Positions 35,154 through 43,764 of a DNA stretch of 64,000 bases are shown here, one piece after another. Position 1 is the stretch's first letter. Each line of letters starts with the position of its first letter. This stretch comes from Planctomycetaceae bacterium (GTDB lineage Bacteria; Planctomycetota; UBA1135; GCA-002686595), in the NCBI GenBank assembly GCA_016125265.1, contig WGMC01000006.1, positions 1 to 64,000 of the forward strand. Reading direction: 5' to 3'. The notes beneath the pieces were generated by a model. That model made no database searches, was not told where the DNA came from, and worked only from the letters and a program-made list of their open reading frames with translations. A program made the position numbers and the translations under genes.

Positions 35154-35564
35154 ATGCCCACCGAACCCTCCGCCAGCTGCGACCGTCGGCCTCCCATCGA
35201 CCGTGCCGCCGTGCAAGCGCACCGATTCGACCTTCGCGAAGTGGCGCAGTTCCTGCACCGGGAGAAGGACGACGCCCGGCGCGGCCACCGCCAAGCGGCG
35301 GTGTACCTGCGCGGCCCCACGAGCATGAGCCTGCTCTCCTTCGAGGCCGGCGGTGTGTTGGCCGACCAGTCCCTCGACGGACTGGCGATACTGCATTGCG
35401 TCGACGGGCGTATCGAAGTGGAGACCGACGCCGCCGTGCACGTTTTGGAGTCGCGCCAACTGGTGGTGCTCGATCGCCACGTGCGCCACAGCGTGCGCGC
35501 TGCGGTGCCGAGCGAGATGCTCCTGACCGTGCACCTCGATCGCGAGGCACACGATCCCGCGTAG
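35154..35564 (+). CDS. Small cupin-like protein
   Basis: A 136-residue single-domain protein. The second half reads as a cupin barrel: SLLSFEAGGVLADQS, HCVDGRIEVETD, LESRQLVVLDRHVRHSVRA and SEMLLTVHL. This is the usual G-x5-H...G and G-xPxG-x2-H-x3 scheme, with the metal ligands partly replaced (ADQS in place of HxH, VRHSV retaining a His). Metal binding or a sensory role is possible; no substrate can be named. ATG 35154 has no strong ribosome binding site. It diverges from the epimerase-like gene and converges on the sigma-factor fusion, ending 46 bases from it. Confidence 0.55.
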   Translation: MPTEPSASCDRRPPIDRAAVQAHRFDLREVAQFLHREKDDARRGHRQAAVYLRGPTSMSLLSFEAGGVLADQSLDGLAILHCVDGRIEVETDAAVHVLESRQLVVLDRHVRHSVRAAVPSEMLLTVHLDREAHDPA

Positions 35565-35610
35565 GTCCGTGTTGGGGCCGTGCCGACTCGATCGGACGGC
35601 TCCTCGAGCG

Positions 35611-38223
35611 TTACGGGCGGATGGTGTTGAGTTCGCCCGGTTTCAGGCGCACCGGAATTCGCTCGGTGACCTCCACGCCGCGGACGAGCAGCAGTTCGAC
35701 CGCGGAGTCGTCGGCTTGCACCAGGTCCGAGCGGCCCCCGTTCAACTGCAGGCCGTCGCTCATGATCAGGATACCGCCCGACTGCACGGTGCACGGCACG
35801 GCTCGACCGGCGGCATCGACGAAGCGGAACGACGTGGCACGGTTGGGGTCGTCGAGCTCGATGCGGACTTCGCAGGCCGTCGGCAAGACGATCTCGATCG
35901 CTTCCAGGTCCGCGTGCTGCGCGAGCGGGATGCGCGACGAGCGCGGGTGCGAGCTGCGGCCCACCTGCAGCACCGTGCCCGCGATGGCCAGCTCTTCGAA
36001 CACAAACCGCCCGTCCGCGTCGGTCAGCACTTTCGAGGAAGGAAACGGGTCCGTTTGCCAGATGCTGCCGTCCGCCGCGATCCCGCTGCGATCGACGAAG
36101 ATGCGCACGTTCTCCAGCGGGTTCCCTCCCGCGTCCACCACGCGCCCCGCGACACGGCGCACGTGTTCCCGACCGCCGACGACGAGGCGCAGGTTGGTGG
36201 CACCCGCGGAGTACGCGTCGGGCCCGGCGACTTCGAGCGTCCGCGGGTGCTGGGCGAGGATCCGGTAGTCGCGCGCGAGCAGACCGCGGAGCTCGAAGCG
36301 GCCGTTGTTGTCGGTGTGTGCGGAGCGCCCGTCGCCGTCGGCGAGCAGCTCCTCCACAGTCCGGTGCATCAGGAGGTTGGTGCCGGCGTGTTCCTCGCGC
36401 ACGCCGCCAAAGCCCGCACCATCGGGCGTCCAGACACGCGCACCCACGACGGCCGCGCCGCTGGCATCGACAACGGTGCCGCTGATTCGCAGCGCTTCGC
36501 TGTCGAGCACAACTTCCAGGTTGCCGAGCTGCGCAGGCTGCAACTCACCGAGCTGCAGCTCGACCGGAAGCAAACCCACCGCGACGACGCGCAAGGTCAA
36601 CCACGGGGCCCGCTCGGAGTTCCACTCGAGGTGTTCCGGCAGGTGCATGCCAAAGCGCCCGTTCGCATCGGTCACGGTCGGCTCACCTTGTTCCATCGTC
36701 GCTCGCCCCTCGCCGACGCCACCGAACTCGGCCGGCAGGAACCTGACGTGCGCGCCGGCCACTGGCGTGCCGTCGGGTCTCCGCACGATGCCGGCGATGG
36801 GCCGTGTGTCGGCGGAAGTGGGGTGCAGCACCGGCAGCACCTCGTGCTCCGACGCGCCGCTCAACTCGTGCCGAGCGTTCACATGGCCGTCCAGGGACGC
36901 GTCGAGGCCAGCGCCCGCGAGCGCGCCCACGGCGGGAAAGACGAAGCGCCCTTCGGCGTCGCTCGTCGCGCGCCAGGCGGGCACACCGGCGCTGAATACT
37001 CCCGGGTTGAGCCGCTGTTGCGCCTCCGCTGGCAACCGGATGTCGAGCGCCACGCCCTCGAGCGGCCGACCGTCCGGGTCGACCACCTCGCCCGCCACCG
37101 TCACGGCAGGGCCGACCCAAACGCGCACGGGCTCCGTGCGCGGCATCGGCAGCACGGTCGGCGGCAACACGGTGGCGAGGCCAGGCGCTTCGGCGACGAC
37201 ACTGACCGGGGAGATCGGAGCGGGCAGCGCGAACGCGCCCCGTGCGTCGCTGGTGGTCACCGCGCTCGCGTTCCCAGCCTCGCCCTGGGCCCCAAAGGGC
37301 AGCCCGTAGCGTACGACCGCGCCCTCGACTGGTCGGCCGTCAAGGTGCAACACGAAGCCGGCGAGCGACGCGGCTACGGCAACTTCTGCCGACGGCAGCG
37401 GAGATTCCTTCGGCGTGCTGGGAGCGGCCACGGCGACACGTGCCTCGGGCGAGGACGTGCGCGTTTCGACGTGCGGTGCGGCGACCGGCTCGAGCTCTTC
37501 CGCAGGCGCCGCCTCGATGTCGTGCGCCCGCGGTGTGTCGGGTGAGGTTCGCAGGGCTTGCACGCCGACAAAACCGAGCAGCAGGGTCGCGGCGGCCGCT
37601 GCCGTCCATTTCAGGGTCGTCATGGCGGTGAGCTGAGCGAGGGGCGTGGGAAGCAGCGCCGGCGGGATCGCCAGAGCGCCAGCGCGTAGGTCGGGGACGA
37701 GCACCAGCGCCCACGCGCTGCGCGAACCGCCGTGTTCGCGGTCGAGGCGCGCCCGCAGTTGCGCCAGCGCGCGGTCGAGCCGCGTGTAGACGGTCTTCGT
37801 GGGCACACCCTGCCGCCGCGCGATCTCGGCCGGCGTCAGGTCCTCGAGATACCGCAGCGCCACGGTGGAGCGGTAGGGCTCCTCCAACTCGCGGAGGCAG
37901 CGGATGAGGTGCTGGTGGAGTTCGAGGCGCTCCGCGAGTTCGCCCGCGCCCAGCGGCCCGTCCGGCAGGTCCAACGCGGCCTCGCGCGCCCGCCGCCGTC
38001 CGTCTCGCCTCAGGCTCTGCCGCACCACGTTGCGCAAGACGCCGCCCAACCAGCGCCGCAGGGGCACCCCCGGGTGCGGCGGGCGCTCGAGCGCTGCGGC
38101 CAGCGCCTCCTGGGCCGCGTCCGCGGCCGCATGCGGCTCAGCGACCAGCCGCTGCGCCAAGCGCCGCAGCCAATCGCCCTCCGCCACGAGCTCGTCGACG
38201 GTCGTTCGCTTCCCCTGTCCCAT
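35611..38223 (-). CDS. ECF sigma factor fused to TM and carboxypeptidase-regulatory-like repeats
   Basis: An 870-residue chimera. Residues about 8-73 are sigma region 2 and 105-160 sigma region 4 (EPYRSTVALRYLEDLTPAEI, ARRQGVPTKTVYTRLDRAL, the last being the -35 recognition helix-turn-helix). A single TM follows (about 204-224, TTLKWTAAAAATLLLGFVG), then a 640-residue extracytoplasmic part with at least five CarboxypepD_reg-like beta-sandwich starts of the form G-V-x-D-x-x-G-x-P-x-x-G-A-x-V (LAGFVLHLDGRPVEGAVV; TVAGEVVDPDGRPLEGV; IAGIVRRPDGTPVAGAHV; ISGTVVDASGAAVVGARV; VAGRVVDAGGNPLENVRI). The sigma factor would be tethered and need release or act at the membrane. ATG 38223 is chosen since GGGAGG lies 7 bases upstream; alternatives are ATG 38238 and GTG 38244. 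Confidence 0.85.
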   Translation of the reverse strand: MGQGKRTTVDELVAEGDWLRRLAQRLVAEPHAAADAAQEALAAALERPPHPGVPLRRWLGGVLRNVVRQSLRRDGRRRAREAALDLPDGPLGAGELAERLELHQHLIRCLRELEEPYRSTVALRYLEDLTPAEIARRQGVPTKTVYTRLDRALAQLRARLDREHGGSRSAWALVLVPDLRAGALAIPPALLPTPLAQLTAMTTLKWTAAAAATLLLGFVGVQALRTSPDTPRAHDIEAAPAEELEPVAAPHVETRTSSPEARVAVAAPSTPKESPLPSAEVAVAASLAGFVLHLDGRPVEGAVVRYGLPFGAQGEAGNASAVTTSDARGAFALPAPISPVSVVAEAPGLATVLPPTVLPMPRTEPVRVWVGPAVTVAGEVVDPDGRPLEGVALDIRLPAEAQQRLNPGVFSAGVPAWRATSDAEGRFVFPAVGALAGAGLDASLDGHVNARHELSGASEHEVLPVLHPTSADTRPIAGIVRRPDGTPVAGAHVRFLPAEFGGVGEGRATMEQGEPTVTDANGRFGMHLPEHLEWNSERAPWLTLRVVAVGLLPVELQLGELQPAQLGNLEVVLDSEALRISGTVVDASGAAVVGARVWTPDGAGFGGVREEHAGTNLLMHRTVEELLADGDGRSAHTDNNGRFELRGLLARDYRILAQHPRTLEVAGPDAYSAGATNLRLVVGGREHVRRVAGRVVDAGGNPLENVRIFVDRSGIAADGSIWQTDPFPSSKVLTDADGRFVFEELAIAGTVLQVGRSSHPRSSRIPLAQHADLEAIEIVLPTACEVRIELDDPNRATSFRFVDAAGRAVPCTVQSGGILIMSDGLQLNGGRSDLVQADDSAVELLLVRGVEVTERIPVRLKPGELNTIRP

Positions 38224-38417
38224 GTGCCGCCCTCCCATGGTCACCGGTAGGGTCGATTCTTCAGAAAACCCGGGTTTTGGGCCCTGCGGGGTGCCCGAAA
38301 CGCCCTGGGGAGAGCCCGGGGGGGAGCGCGGAGGAGCTCTGGTGTAACGCGCTGCGCCCGCGGCGCATCCCGACTACGTCTGACCCTCGACGAATCCAAC
38401 CACGGGAGGATCCCAAC

Positions 38418-39683
38418 ATGTCGTTCCCCGCACTCCTTCGCCCCCTGGTGCCGCTGTTGTCGTTCGGCGCCCTCCTCCTCCCTGGCCCGAGCTACGCCCA
38501 GAGCGTTCCGGGTTTCGCGGTGAGCCAGTACGCAACTGTGACCGACCCCGTGATGCTGAGCTTCGGGCCGGATGGTTCGCTCTACGTGGGGCGTGATCCG
38601 GCGGCCGGGGGGTCCGCGACGCCCGTCCTCGTCAGCAAGGTCGGCCCGGGGGGTGCTCCCGTGACGTCCCTCGGCAACGTTTCCACCTCGGACCCCGACA
38701 CCGTGTTGCTCGATGTCGAGGGCACGATATCCGGCGTGCCCGGCACGCTCCTCGTCAGCGGATTGCTGACGTCCGGCGCGGTGGGGCACTTGAGCGGGAT
38801 CCGCCCCGATGGGACCGTCGTGACGCTCTACGCGCAGGCGGATTGGGCCAACATCGTCGAGATGAAGTTCGACAACAACGGCCGCTTCCTCTTCACGGCA
38901 GTCGAGTCGCGCAGCATCTGGAGCTCGACCGGCGGCACGCCGACGGTCCTCGCGACGTTGCCCGGCTCGGCGTACCCGACCTACTTCACGGTCGCCCCCG
39001 ACAACCGCATCGCGGTCGGCAGCAGCGACGGCGTCGTGCGGATCTACAACGCGAACGGCACCTTGGCGAACGCGTCGTTCGTGAGCTTCGCTTCCCTCGC
39101 AGGGCTGGAGTACGGCAAGGGCGGGGCGTTTGGCAACGACCTCTACGCGATCGACGCGTCCGCGGGCACCTTGGTGCGGGTGAACGCCGCGGGTGTGAAG
39201 ACCACCATCGGCACCGGCTTCGCCACCGGCAACGCCACCAAGGACCTCGCCTTCGGGCCCTCCGGCGATCTATTCGTGTCGGTGAACACCATCGACCGCG
39301 TGCTGCGCATCGCGGCACCTTGGACGAATCTGGGTTTTGCGCTCGCGGGCTCCCAGGGCCTGCCGCAGATGGCGCCCGCGGGCGGGGCGGGGCCGGGGGC
39401 GGTCACCACGTTCCCCTTGAGCCAAGCGGCGCAGAGCAGTTTCGGCGCCCTCGTGCTCGGGGTCACGCGCGTCGACGTGCCGCTCTTCGGCGGCGTGCTC
39501 GTGCCGAACACGGACGTCCTGCTTCCCTACGCCACCACAGCGGGCGGCACGGCGTCCCCTTCCGTCCTTTGGCCGCTCGCGCTGCCCGCGGGCATCCCGA
39601 TCCATGCGCAGGCGTGGACATTCGATCCGGCCGCGGTGGAGGGCATCTCGGCGTCGAACGCCTCGCGGACGATCTCCCGTTAG
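38418..39683 (+). CDS. Secreted beta-propeller-like protein with C-terminal planctomycete module
   Basis: A 421-residue protein: signal peptide about 1-27 (ending PSYAQS), then six-bladed-like NHL/SMP-30-type repeats with recurring VxxxGDLF / FGPDGSLYVG motifs (FGPDGSLYVG, FDNNGRFLF, VAPDNRIAVG, FGPSGDLFVSV). The last 110 residues form a separate module, LGFALAGSQGLPQMAPAGG to AVEGISASNASRTI, with a strand-rich pattern and a late S-N motif, like the ends of other secreted proteins here (55781 gene). It probably acts at the cell surface; no enzyme motif is visible. GGGAGGA at 38404-38410 precedes ATG 38418. It diverges from the sigma-factor fusion, which could control it. Confidence 0.72.
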   Translation: MSFPALLRPLVPLLSFGALLLPGPSYAQSVPGFAVSQYATVTDPVMLSFGPDGSLYVGRDPAAGGSATPVLVSKVGPGGAPVTSLGNVSTSDPDTVLLDVEGTISGVPGTLLVSGLLTSGAVGHLSGIRPDGTVVTLYAQADWANIVEMKFDNNGRFLFTAVESRSIWSSTGGTPTVLATLPGSAYPTYFTVAPDNRIAVGSSDGVVRIYNANGTLANASFVSFASLAGLEYGKGGAFGNDLYAIDASAGTLVRVNAAGVKTTIGTGFATGNATKDLAFGPSGDLFVSVNTIDRVLRIAAPWTNLGFALAGSQGLPQMAPAGGAGPGAVTTFPLSQAAQSSFGALVLGVTRVDVPLFGGVLVPNTDVLLPYATTAGGTASPSVLWPLALPAGIPIHAQAWTFDPAAVEGISASNASRTISR

Positions 39684-39930
39684 TCCAGCGCGGCCGCGAG
39701 GGCGTTCCGCGTCGCAGGAACGGCCACTTCGAGGATGTGCGCCGGCTTGCTCGGGCAACGCCGAGCCTCCCGCGGGAGCCGGGAGAGCACTCGGGGAAGG
39801 CGCTTCTGGCTGCGGCGAGTGGCGTGTCGGTTCCCCCGGCCGGGACGTCCGGAGCACGTGCGTTGGGCCGGGAGCCCGCGGCCGCCGAAGACGCTCCATT
39901 CGCCGCACCCCACGATCCCGGCCGCCGTTC

Positions 39931-41154
39931 ATGTCCGCCAAGCCCTGCGCCCGCTGTGAAACTCTGCCCGATGCCCTCCCCGACGCAGGGCGGTTGGTCG
40001 TGTGGTTGCCCCTGGCCCACACGGGGACCAAGCTCGCAGCTGCGCTCGCCGAACAGGGTTTCGCGTCCTCGTGGGTGGGGGCGGAGGACCGGCTCGACAT
40101 CGAGTTCGCGGCGGGCCAGCTCGGATCCCTCAGCCGCGCCGTCGAGGCCGGGCTGTCCGGGGTGGAGTTGCGCGCGGCCCGCGCGCTGTGCCTCTCGCCC
40201 GACCGCGAACCGACGGTGCGCGACGTCCACCGCGTGATGCCCGTCACCCAACTGCTCGGCTTGGCGCAGAGCCAGTGGATCGTGAACCTCCTGGCGGAAG
40301 ATCGACTGACGTCCCACTTCCAGCCGATCGTGCACGCCGAGGACCCCTCGCGGATCTTCGCCCACGAGGCGCTGCTCCGCGGGCGGAGGCCGGACGGGAC
40401 CCTGGTGGCGCCGGGGTTGCTCTTCGACGCTGCAACGCAGTGTGACCTCCTGTTCCAGCTCGATGTGAAGGCGCGTATGTCGGCCCTGCGGCAGGCCGCA
40501 GCCAACCAGATCACGTCGCACCTCTTCGTCAACTTCTCGCCGGCGGCCATCTACGACCCGGCGTTCTGCCTGCAGCGCACCGTCGCCACGGCGCGCGAGG
40601 TCGGCATCGAGAGCGAACGCGTGGTCTTCGAGGTCATCGAGTCGTCGCACTGCGCGGACGTCGAGCACGTGCGTCGGATCCTCGAGCATTACCGCGGCCA
40701 CGGGTTCCGCGTCGCGTTGGACGACGTAGGCGCCGGCTATTCGGGACTGAACCTGATGCACCAGTTGCGCCCCGACTTCATCAAGCTGGATACGGAGCTG
40801 ATCCGCGGTGTGGATCGCGAACCCTACAAGGCGGCGATTGCCCACAAGGTCCTGCAACTCGCGCGCGAACTCGGAGTGGAAACGGTCTGCGAGGGCATCG
40901 AAACTCTGGGCGAGCTCGACTGGGTCCAGAGCCACGGCGCGAACTACGTCCAGGGGTTCTTGATCGCACGCCCCTCGGCGACCGCCTTTGTGGCACTCCC
41001 GGCGGTGCCCACTGCCGCACCGGCGTCCGCACTCCCTTCGACAGCTTGGAGCCCATTGGGATCGTCGCCGGGGCCGCTGTTCGGCCGTGCGGCCCCCGAG
41101 AGGCGCCAGGCGATCGACACGCGCCCGCCGACGGACGCCGGACTCGGCCCGTAG
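39931..41154 (+). CDS. EAL-domain cyclic-di-GMP phosphodiesterase
   Basis: A 407-residue cytoplasmic protein. An N-terminal region (1-115) contains a CARC motif and LPLAHTGTKLAAALAEQG, with no recognised domain. The EAL domain (about 118-360) keeps the catalytic set: EAL as FAHEALLRGR, Asn in LFVNFSP, FEVIESSH, the DDFGTGYS equivalent as ALDDVGAGYSGL, FIKLD, VCEGIET and VQGFLIARP. It should hydrolyse c-di-GMP to pGpG. A Pro/Ala-rich tail (365-407) is probably disordered. ATG 39931. A 247-base gap precedes it, with several GC-rich inverted repeats but no riboswitch I recognise. Confidence 0.88.
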   Translation: MSAKPCARCETLPDALPDAGRLVVWLPLAHTGTKLAAALAEQGFASSWVGAEDRLDIEFAAGQLGSLSRAVEAGLSGVELRAARALCLSPDREPTVRDVHRVMPVTQLLGLAQSQWIVNLLAEDRLTSHFQPIVHAEDPSRIFAHEALLRGRRPDGTLVAPGLLFDAATQCDLLFQLDVKARMSALRQAAANQITSHLFVNFSPAAIYDPAFCLQRTVATAREVGIESERVVFEVIESSHCADVEHVRRILEHYRGHGFRVALDDVGAGYSGLNLMHQLRPDFIKLDTELIRGVDREPYKAAIAHKVLQLARELGVETVCEGIETLGELDWVQSHGANYVQGFLIARPSATAFVALPAVPTAAPASALPSTAWSPLGSSPGPLFGRAAPERRQAIDTRPPTDAGLGP

Positions 41155-41352
41155 ATCCGGCGGAATGGGGCGGCTTCGGGGCCCCCAGGGGGGCTGCGTC
41201 CGCTCCTGCCAATCTACGCTGAACGCCGAAGTCGAGCTGCGGCGGAACCCGATGCGTCCGTGCCTGTTGCAGGGCTGGCGACCCGGCGCGTCCCGTCCGG
41301 AGCGCAGCGTCGCAGCACCTGGCCGATCGGCCGCACTCGGCCAACGAGTTCC

Positions 41353-43095
41353 ATGACGAAACAGCCCCTTTGCGCCGTTCTCCTGGCGCTTGTGCCCACG
41401 GCGTCGAGTGCCGCGCTCCAGGTGACCCCCTACGGCTTCGGCGTCAACCCGCCCGGAAGTTTGCTCTGGACCGGCGGATCGGCCGGGGTGGGGGAGAGCT
41501 TCACGGTCGGAGTCTCGAACACCGCGAGCTCGGCGGCGCCCCCGTCGCTCGCCTACTTGAGCATCGCGACGTCGCCCGATCCCCACTTTCCCGCGGGCAC
41601 CGCGGTGGACGGGCTCGGCCTCCTCGGCGCGGGTGCGCCGGGGGAGGTGCTGCTCAGTCTGGTCCCGCCGAACCCGATCGCGACGCTTGGTCCCGTGCCG
41701 TGGGCCGGTGGGGCGTCGGACCCGGCGGGTTTCGTCTTGTACGTGCCGCCCGTGCCGGCCCTCGCGGGGCAGGCGCTCTACTTGCAGGGCGCGCTGCTTG
41801 CGCTCGCGAAGGAACCGACGTTGGGGGTCACGAATGGGCTGCACGTCGTGCTCGCGGCGCCGAACCCAGACCGCAAGAACGTGTTGTTGATCGTGGCCGA
41901 CGACGTGGGGGTCGATTTGATCGGGGCGTACGGCGCATCCGCTGCCGCGCCGTGTACCCCCCGGATCGACGCGCTCGCGAAGGGGGGATTGCTGTTTCGC
42001 AACGCTTGGGCGAGCCCCGTCTGCTCGCCCACGAGGGCCGCACTGCTGACTGGCCGCCACGGTTTCCGCACGGGCATAGGAGGTGTGATCACGAACACCA
42101 CACCAGGCTTGTCGCTCGGTGAAACCACTCTGCCGGAACGACTCGCGGACTACACGAGCGTGTGCATCGGCAAGTGGCACCTCTCCGGCAACCTGGGGAA
42201 CCTGCACCCGAACCAGTCCGGATTCGACCACTTCTCCGGCATCCTGGGTGGGTCCGTCAACAACTACTCCCTGTGGCCGCAGGTGATCGACGGCACCCAG
42301 GTCCTGTCGAACGAGTACACGACGAGCGCGTTCACCGACGCTGCGATCGAGCAGATCGCATCGCTGCCCGAACCGTGGTTCGTCGTGGTGAGTTACAACG
42401 CGGCCCACACACCCTTCCACGTGCCGCCCGCGGCGTTGTGTGTGCCCGAGGGCTGCGCGAACGCGTGGTGCGATTCGCTTCCGCCCAATCCCAACGATCG
42501 CCAACTCGCGCGGGCGATGGTGGAGTCCTTGGATGTGGAGATCGGGCGATTGCTCGGTGCGCTCGACAGCACACACCCGGACGCGTACGTGTTCTTCCTC
42601 GGGGACAATGGCACCACGGCCAGTGCGTCGATTCCGCCGTTCCAACCGAACCACGCGAAGGGCACGATGTACGAGGGGGGCATCCACGTGCCCCTGATCG
42701 TGCGGGGTCCCGATGTGGTCGTTGGGGAGTGCATTGGTCTCGTCGCGGCCGTGGATCTGTTCGCGACGATCGCTGAACTAGGCCAGAGCCCTGGGGCCGC
42801 CGAGGACTCGGTTTCTTTGGTGCCGTACTTCGCCGACCCGACCCTGGCCCTGCGCGCTCACGTGTACGCGGAGACGTTCTCGCCCAACGGCGGCGCGCCC
42901 CCGTTCGCCTCCCACGCGCGCGCGGTGCGCGGTGAGCGGTACAAGCTAATCCGCCGGACCGGGCAGGCGGACGAGTTCTTCGACCTTGAGCTCGACCCGT
43001 TCGAAACCGCGAACCTCCTGCCGGGCCTCACTTCTGCGGAGCAACTCGAGTACGACGCACTCGCCGCGGAACTGGTGGCCCTGGGCGTGCCCTGA
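41353..43095 (+). CDS. Secreted sulfatase (formylglycine type) with N-terminal beta module
   Basis: A 580-residue secreted enzyme. Signal peptide 1-20, then a strand-rich module (about 22-168) similar to the C-terminal module of the neighbouring propeller, joined to a sulfatase domain at about residue 174. Metal motif NVLLIVADDVGVDLIG; nucleophile motif VCSPTRAALLTGR with Cys224 in C-x-P-T-R, to be converted to formylglycine; late LGDNGTTASAS, KGTMYEGGIHVPLIV and CIGKWHL. This is the canonical type I Cys sulfatase, unlike the two Thr-type proteins at 989-3942. Polysaccharide sulfate esters are the likely substrate. ATG 41353. It is followed by the second composite repeat region. Confidence 0.88.
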   Translation: MTKQPLCAVLLALVPTASSAALQVTPYGFGVNPPGSLLWTGGSAGVGESFTVGVSNTASSAAPPSLAYLSIATSPDPHFPAGTAVDGLGLLGAGAPGEVLLSLVPPNPIATLGPVPWAGGASDPAGFVLYVPPVPALAGQALYLQGALLALAKEPTLGVTNGLHVVLAAPNPDRKNVLLIVADDVGVDLIGAYGASAAAPCTPRIDALAKGGLLFRNAWASPVCSPTRAALLTGRHGFRTGIGGVITNTTPGLSLGETTLPERLADYTSVCIGKWHLSGNLGNLHPNQSGFDHFSGILGGSVNNYSLWPQVIDGTQVLSNEYTTSAFTDAAIEQIASLPEPWFVVVSYNAAHTPFHVPPAALCVPEGCANAWCDSLPPNPNDRQLARAMVESLDVEIGRLLGALDSTHPDAYVFFLGDNGTTASASIPPFQPNHAKGTMYEGGIHVPLIVRGPDVVVGECIGLVAAVDLFATIAELGQSPGAAEDSVSLVPYFADPTLALRAHVYAETFSPNGGAPPFASHARAVRGERYKLIRRTGQADEFFDLELDPFETANLLPGLTSAEQLEYDALAAELVALGVP

Positions 43096-43131
43096 CGGCC
43101 GAGGCCGCGCCATGCGCGCCAACGGCGCGAC

Positions 43132-43336
43132 CGATCGTAGCCGGGGCAACGCCCCAGGTTTGGCGGGAAGTGGAACCCAGGGCTGAAAGCCCGCACCGAC
43201 GCACGTCGCCCACGCAACGTGCCAACACAACGTGCCGAAGCAACGTGCCAACGCAACGTGCCGACGGCATGGCCCGGGCCTTCAGCCCGGACCGGTTGTG
43301 CCGCAATACCTGGGGCGTTGCCCCAGGCTACGATCG
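43132..43336. repeat. Composite inverted unit, region B
   Basis: Arms 43132-43159 and 43308-43336 are reverse complements except for one missing base in the left arm (GCCGGGGC against GCCTGGGGC). Each is the same 28-29-base element as in region A. The unit is longer than region A copies because of extra tandem sequence inside. Confidence 0.88.
43211..43262. repeat. Four 13-base tandem repeats
   Basis: Units 43211-43223, 43224-43236, 43237-43249 and 43250-43262, consensus AACGCAACGTGCC. They lie inside the region B inverted unit. Confidence 0.9.
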
Positions 43337-43399
43337 AGCGGGGCGTTGCCCCTCCCGGACGGTCCGACGTCGGCGAGCGCGTTGCGCATCTCCTGGAGC

Positions 43400-43623
43400 G
43401 CCAACGGCGCGTTGCGTACCGCAGAGCATTCGGGCTGCCTACGGCGCGTTGCGCACCGCAGAGCATTCGGGATGCCAACGGCGCGTTGCGTACCGCAGAA
43501 CATCCGGGATGCCAACGGCGCGTTACGTACCGCACGGCCTTCTGGAGCGCCAACGGCGCGTTGCGCACCGCAGAACACTTGGGCTGCCAACGGAGCGTTG
43601 CGTACCGCAGAGCCTTCTGGAGC
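43400..43623. repeat. Six 37-38-base tandem repeats
   Basis: Units start at 43400, 43437, 43474, 43511, 43549 and 43586, then a partial seventh at 43624. Each begins GCCAACGGCGCGTTGCGTAC (small changes) and ends with CATTCGGGAT or CTTCTGGAGC variants. Conservation runs through the whole unit, with no unique spacers, so it is not a CRISPR array. Confidence 0.92.
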
Positions 43624-43637
43624 GCCAACGGCGCGAC

Positions 43638-43666
43638 CGATCGTAGCCTGGGGCAACGCCCCAGGT
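43638..43666. repeat. Half unit of the composite repeat, region B
   Basis: The same 29-base arm, identical to region A copy 1, followed by an AGGGCTGAAGGCCCGCTCC-like box at about 43687-43705. It closes the tandem array on its right side. Confidence 0.85.
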
Positions 43667-43764
43667 ACACGAACAGAACCGGCCAAGGGCTGAAGGCCCG
43701 CTCCATCGCGCGGTGCCGATCTCCGGCGCTGACGCCATGGGCCGGGTGGGAGCGATCCGCGACC

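Larger units (their letters stand above)
43096..43764. other. 669-base gene-free region filled with composite repeats
   Basis: The second region with the same building blocks as 14622-15508. It holds inverted arms (43132-43159, 43308-43336), a half unit (43638-43666), GGGCTGAAGGCCC-type boxes, a 13-base tandem (43211-43262) and a 37-38-base tandem (43400-43623). Long open frames across it, on both strands, translate the repeats and are not genes. Confidence 0.8.

Noticed and set aside
39684-39930. Possible c-di-GMP riboswitch before the EAL gene
   Set aside because: Several GC hairpins are present, but none of the conserved GEMM sequence blocks could be found.
39463-42687. 1,074-codon open frame on the minus strand
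   Set aside because: Antisense to the EAL and sulfatase genes, whose motifs are intact on the plus strand.
43400-43623. CRISPR-like array of six 37-38-base units
   Set aside because: The entire unit is conserved and there are no unique spacers; no cas genes are in the window. It is a plain tandem repeat.
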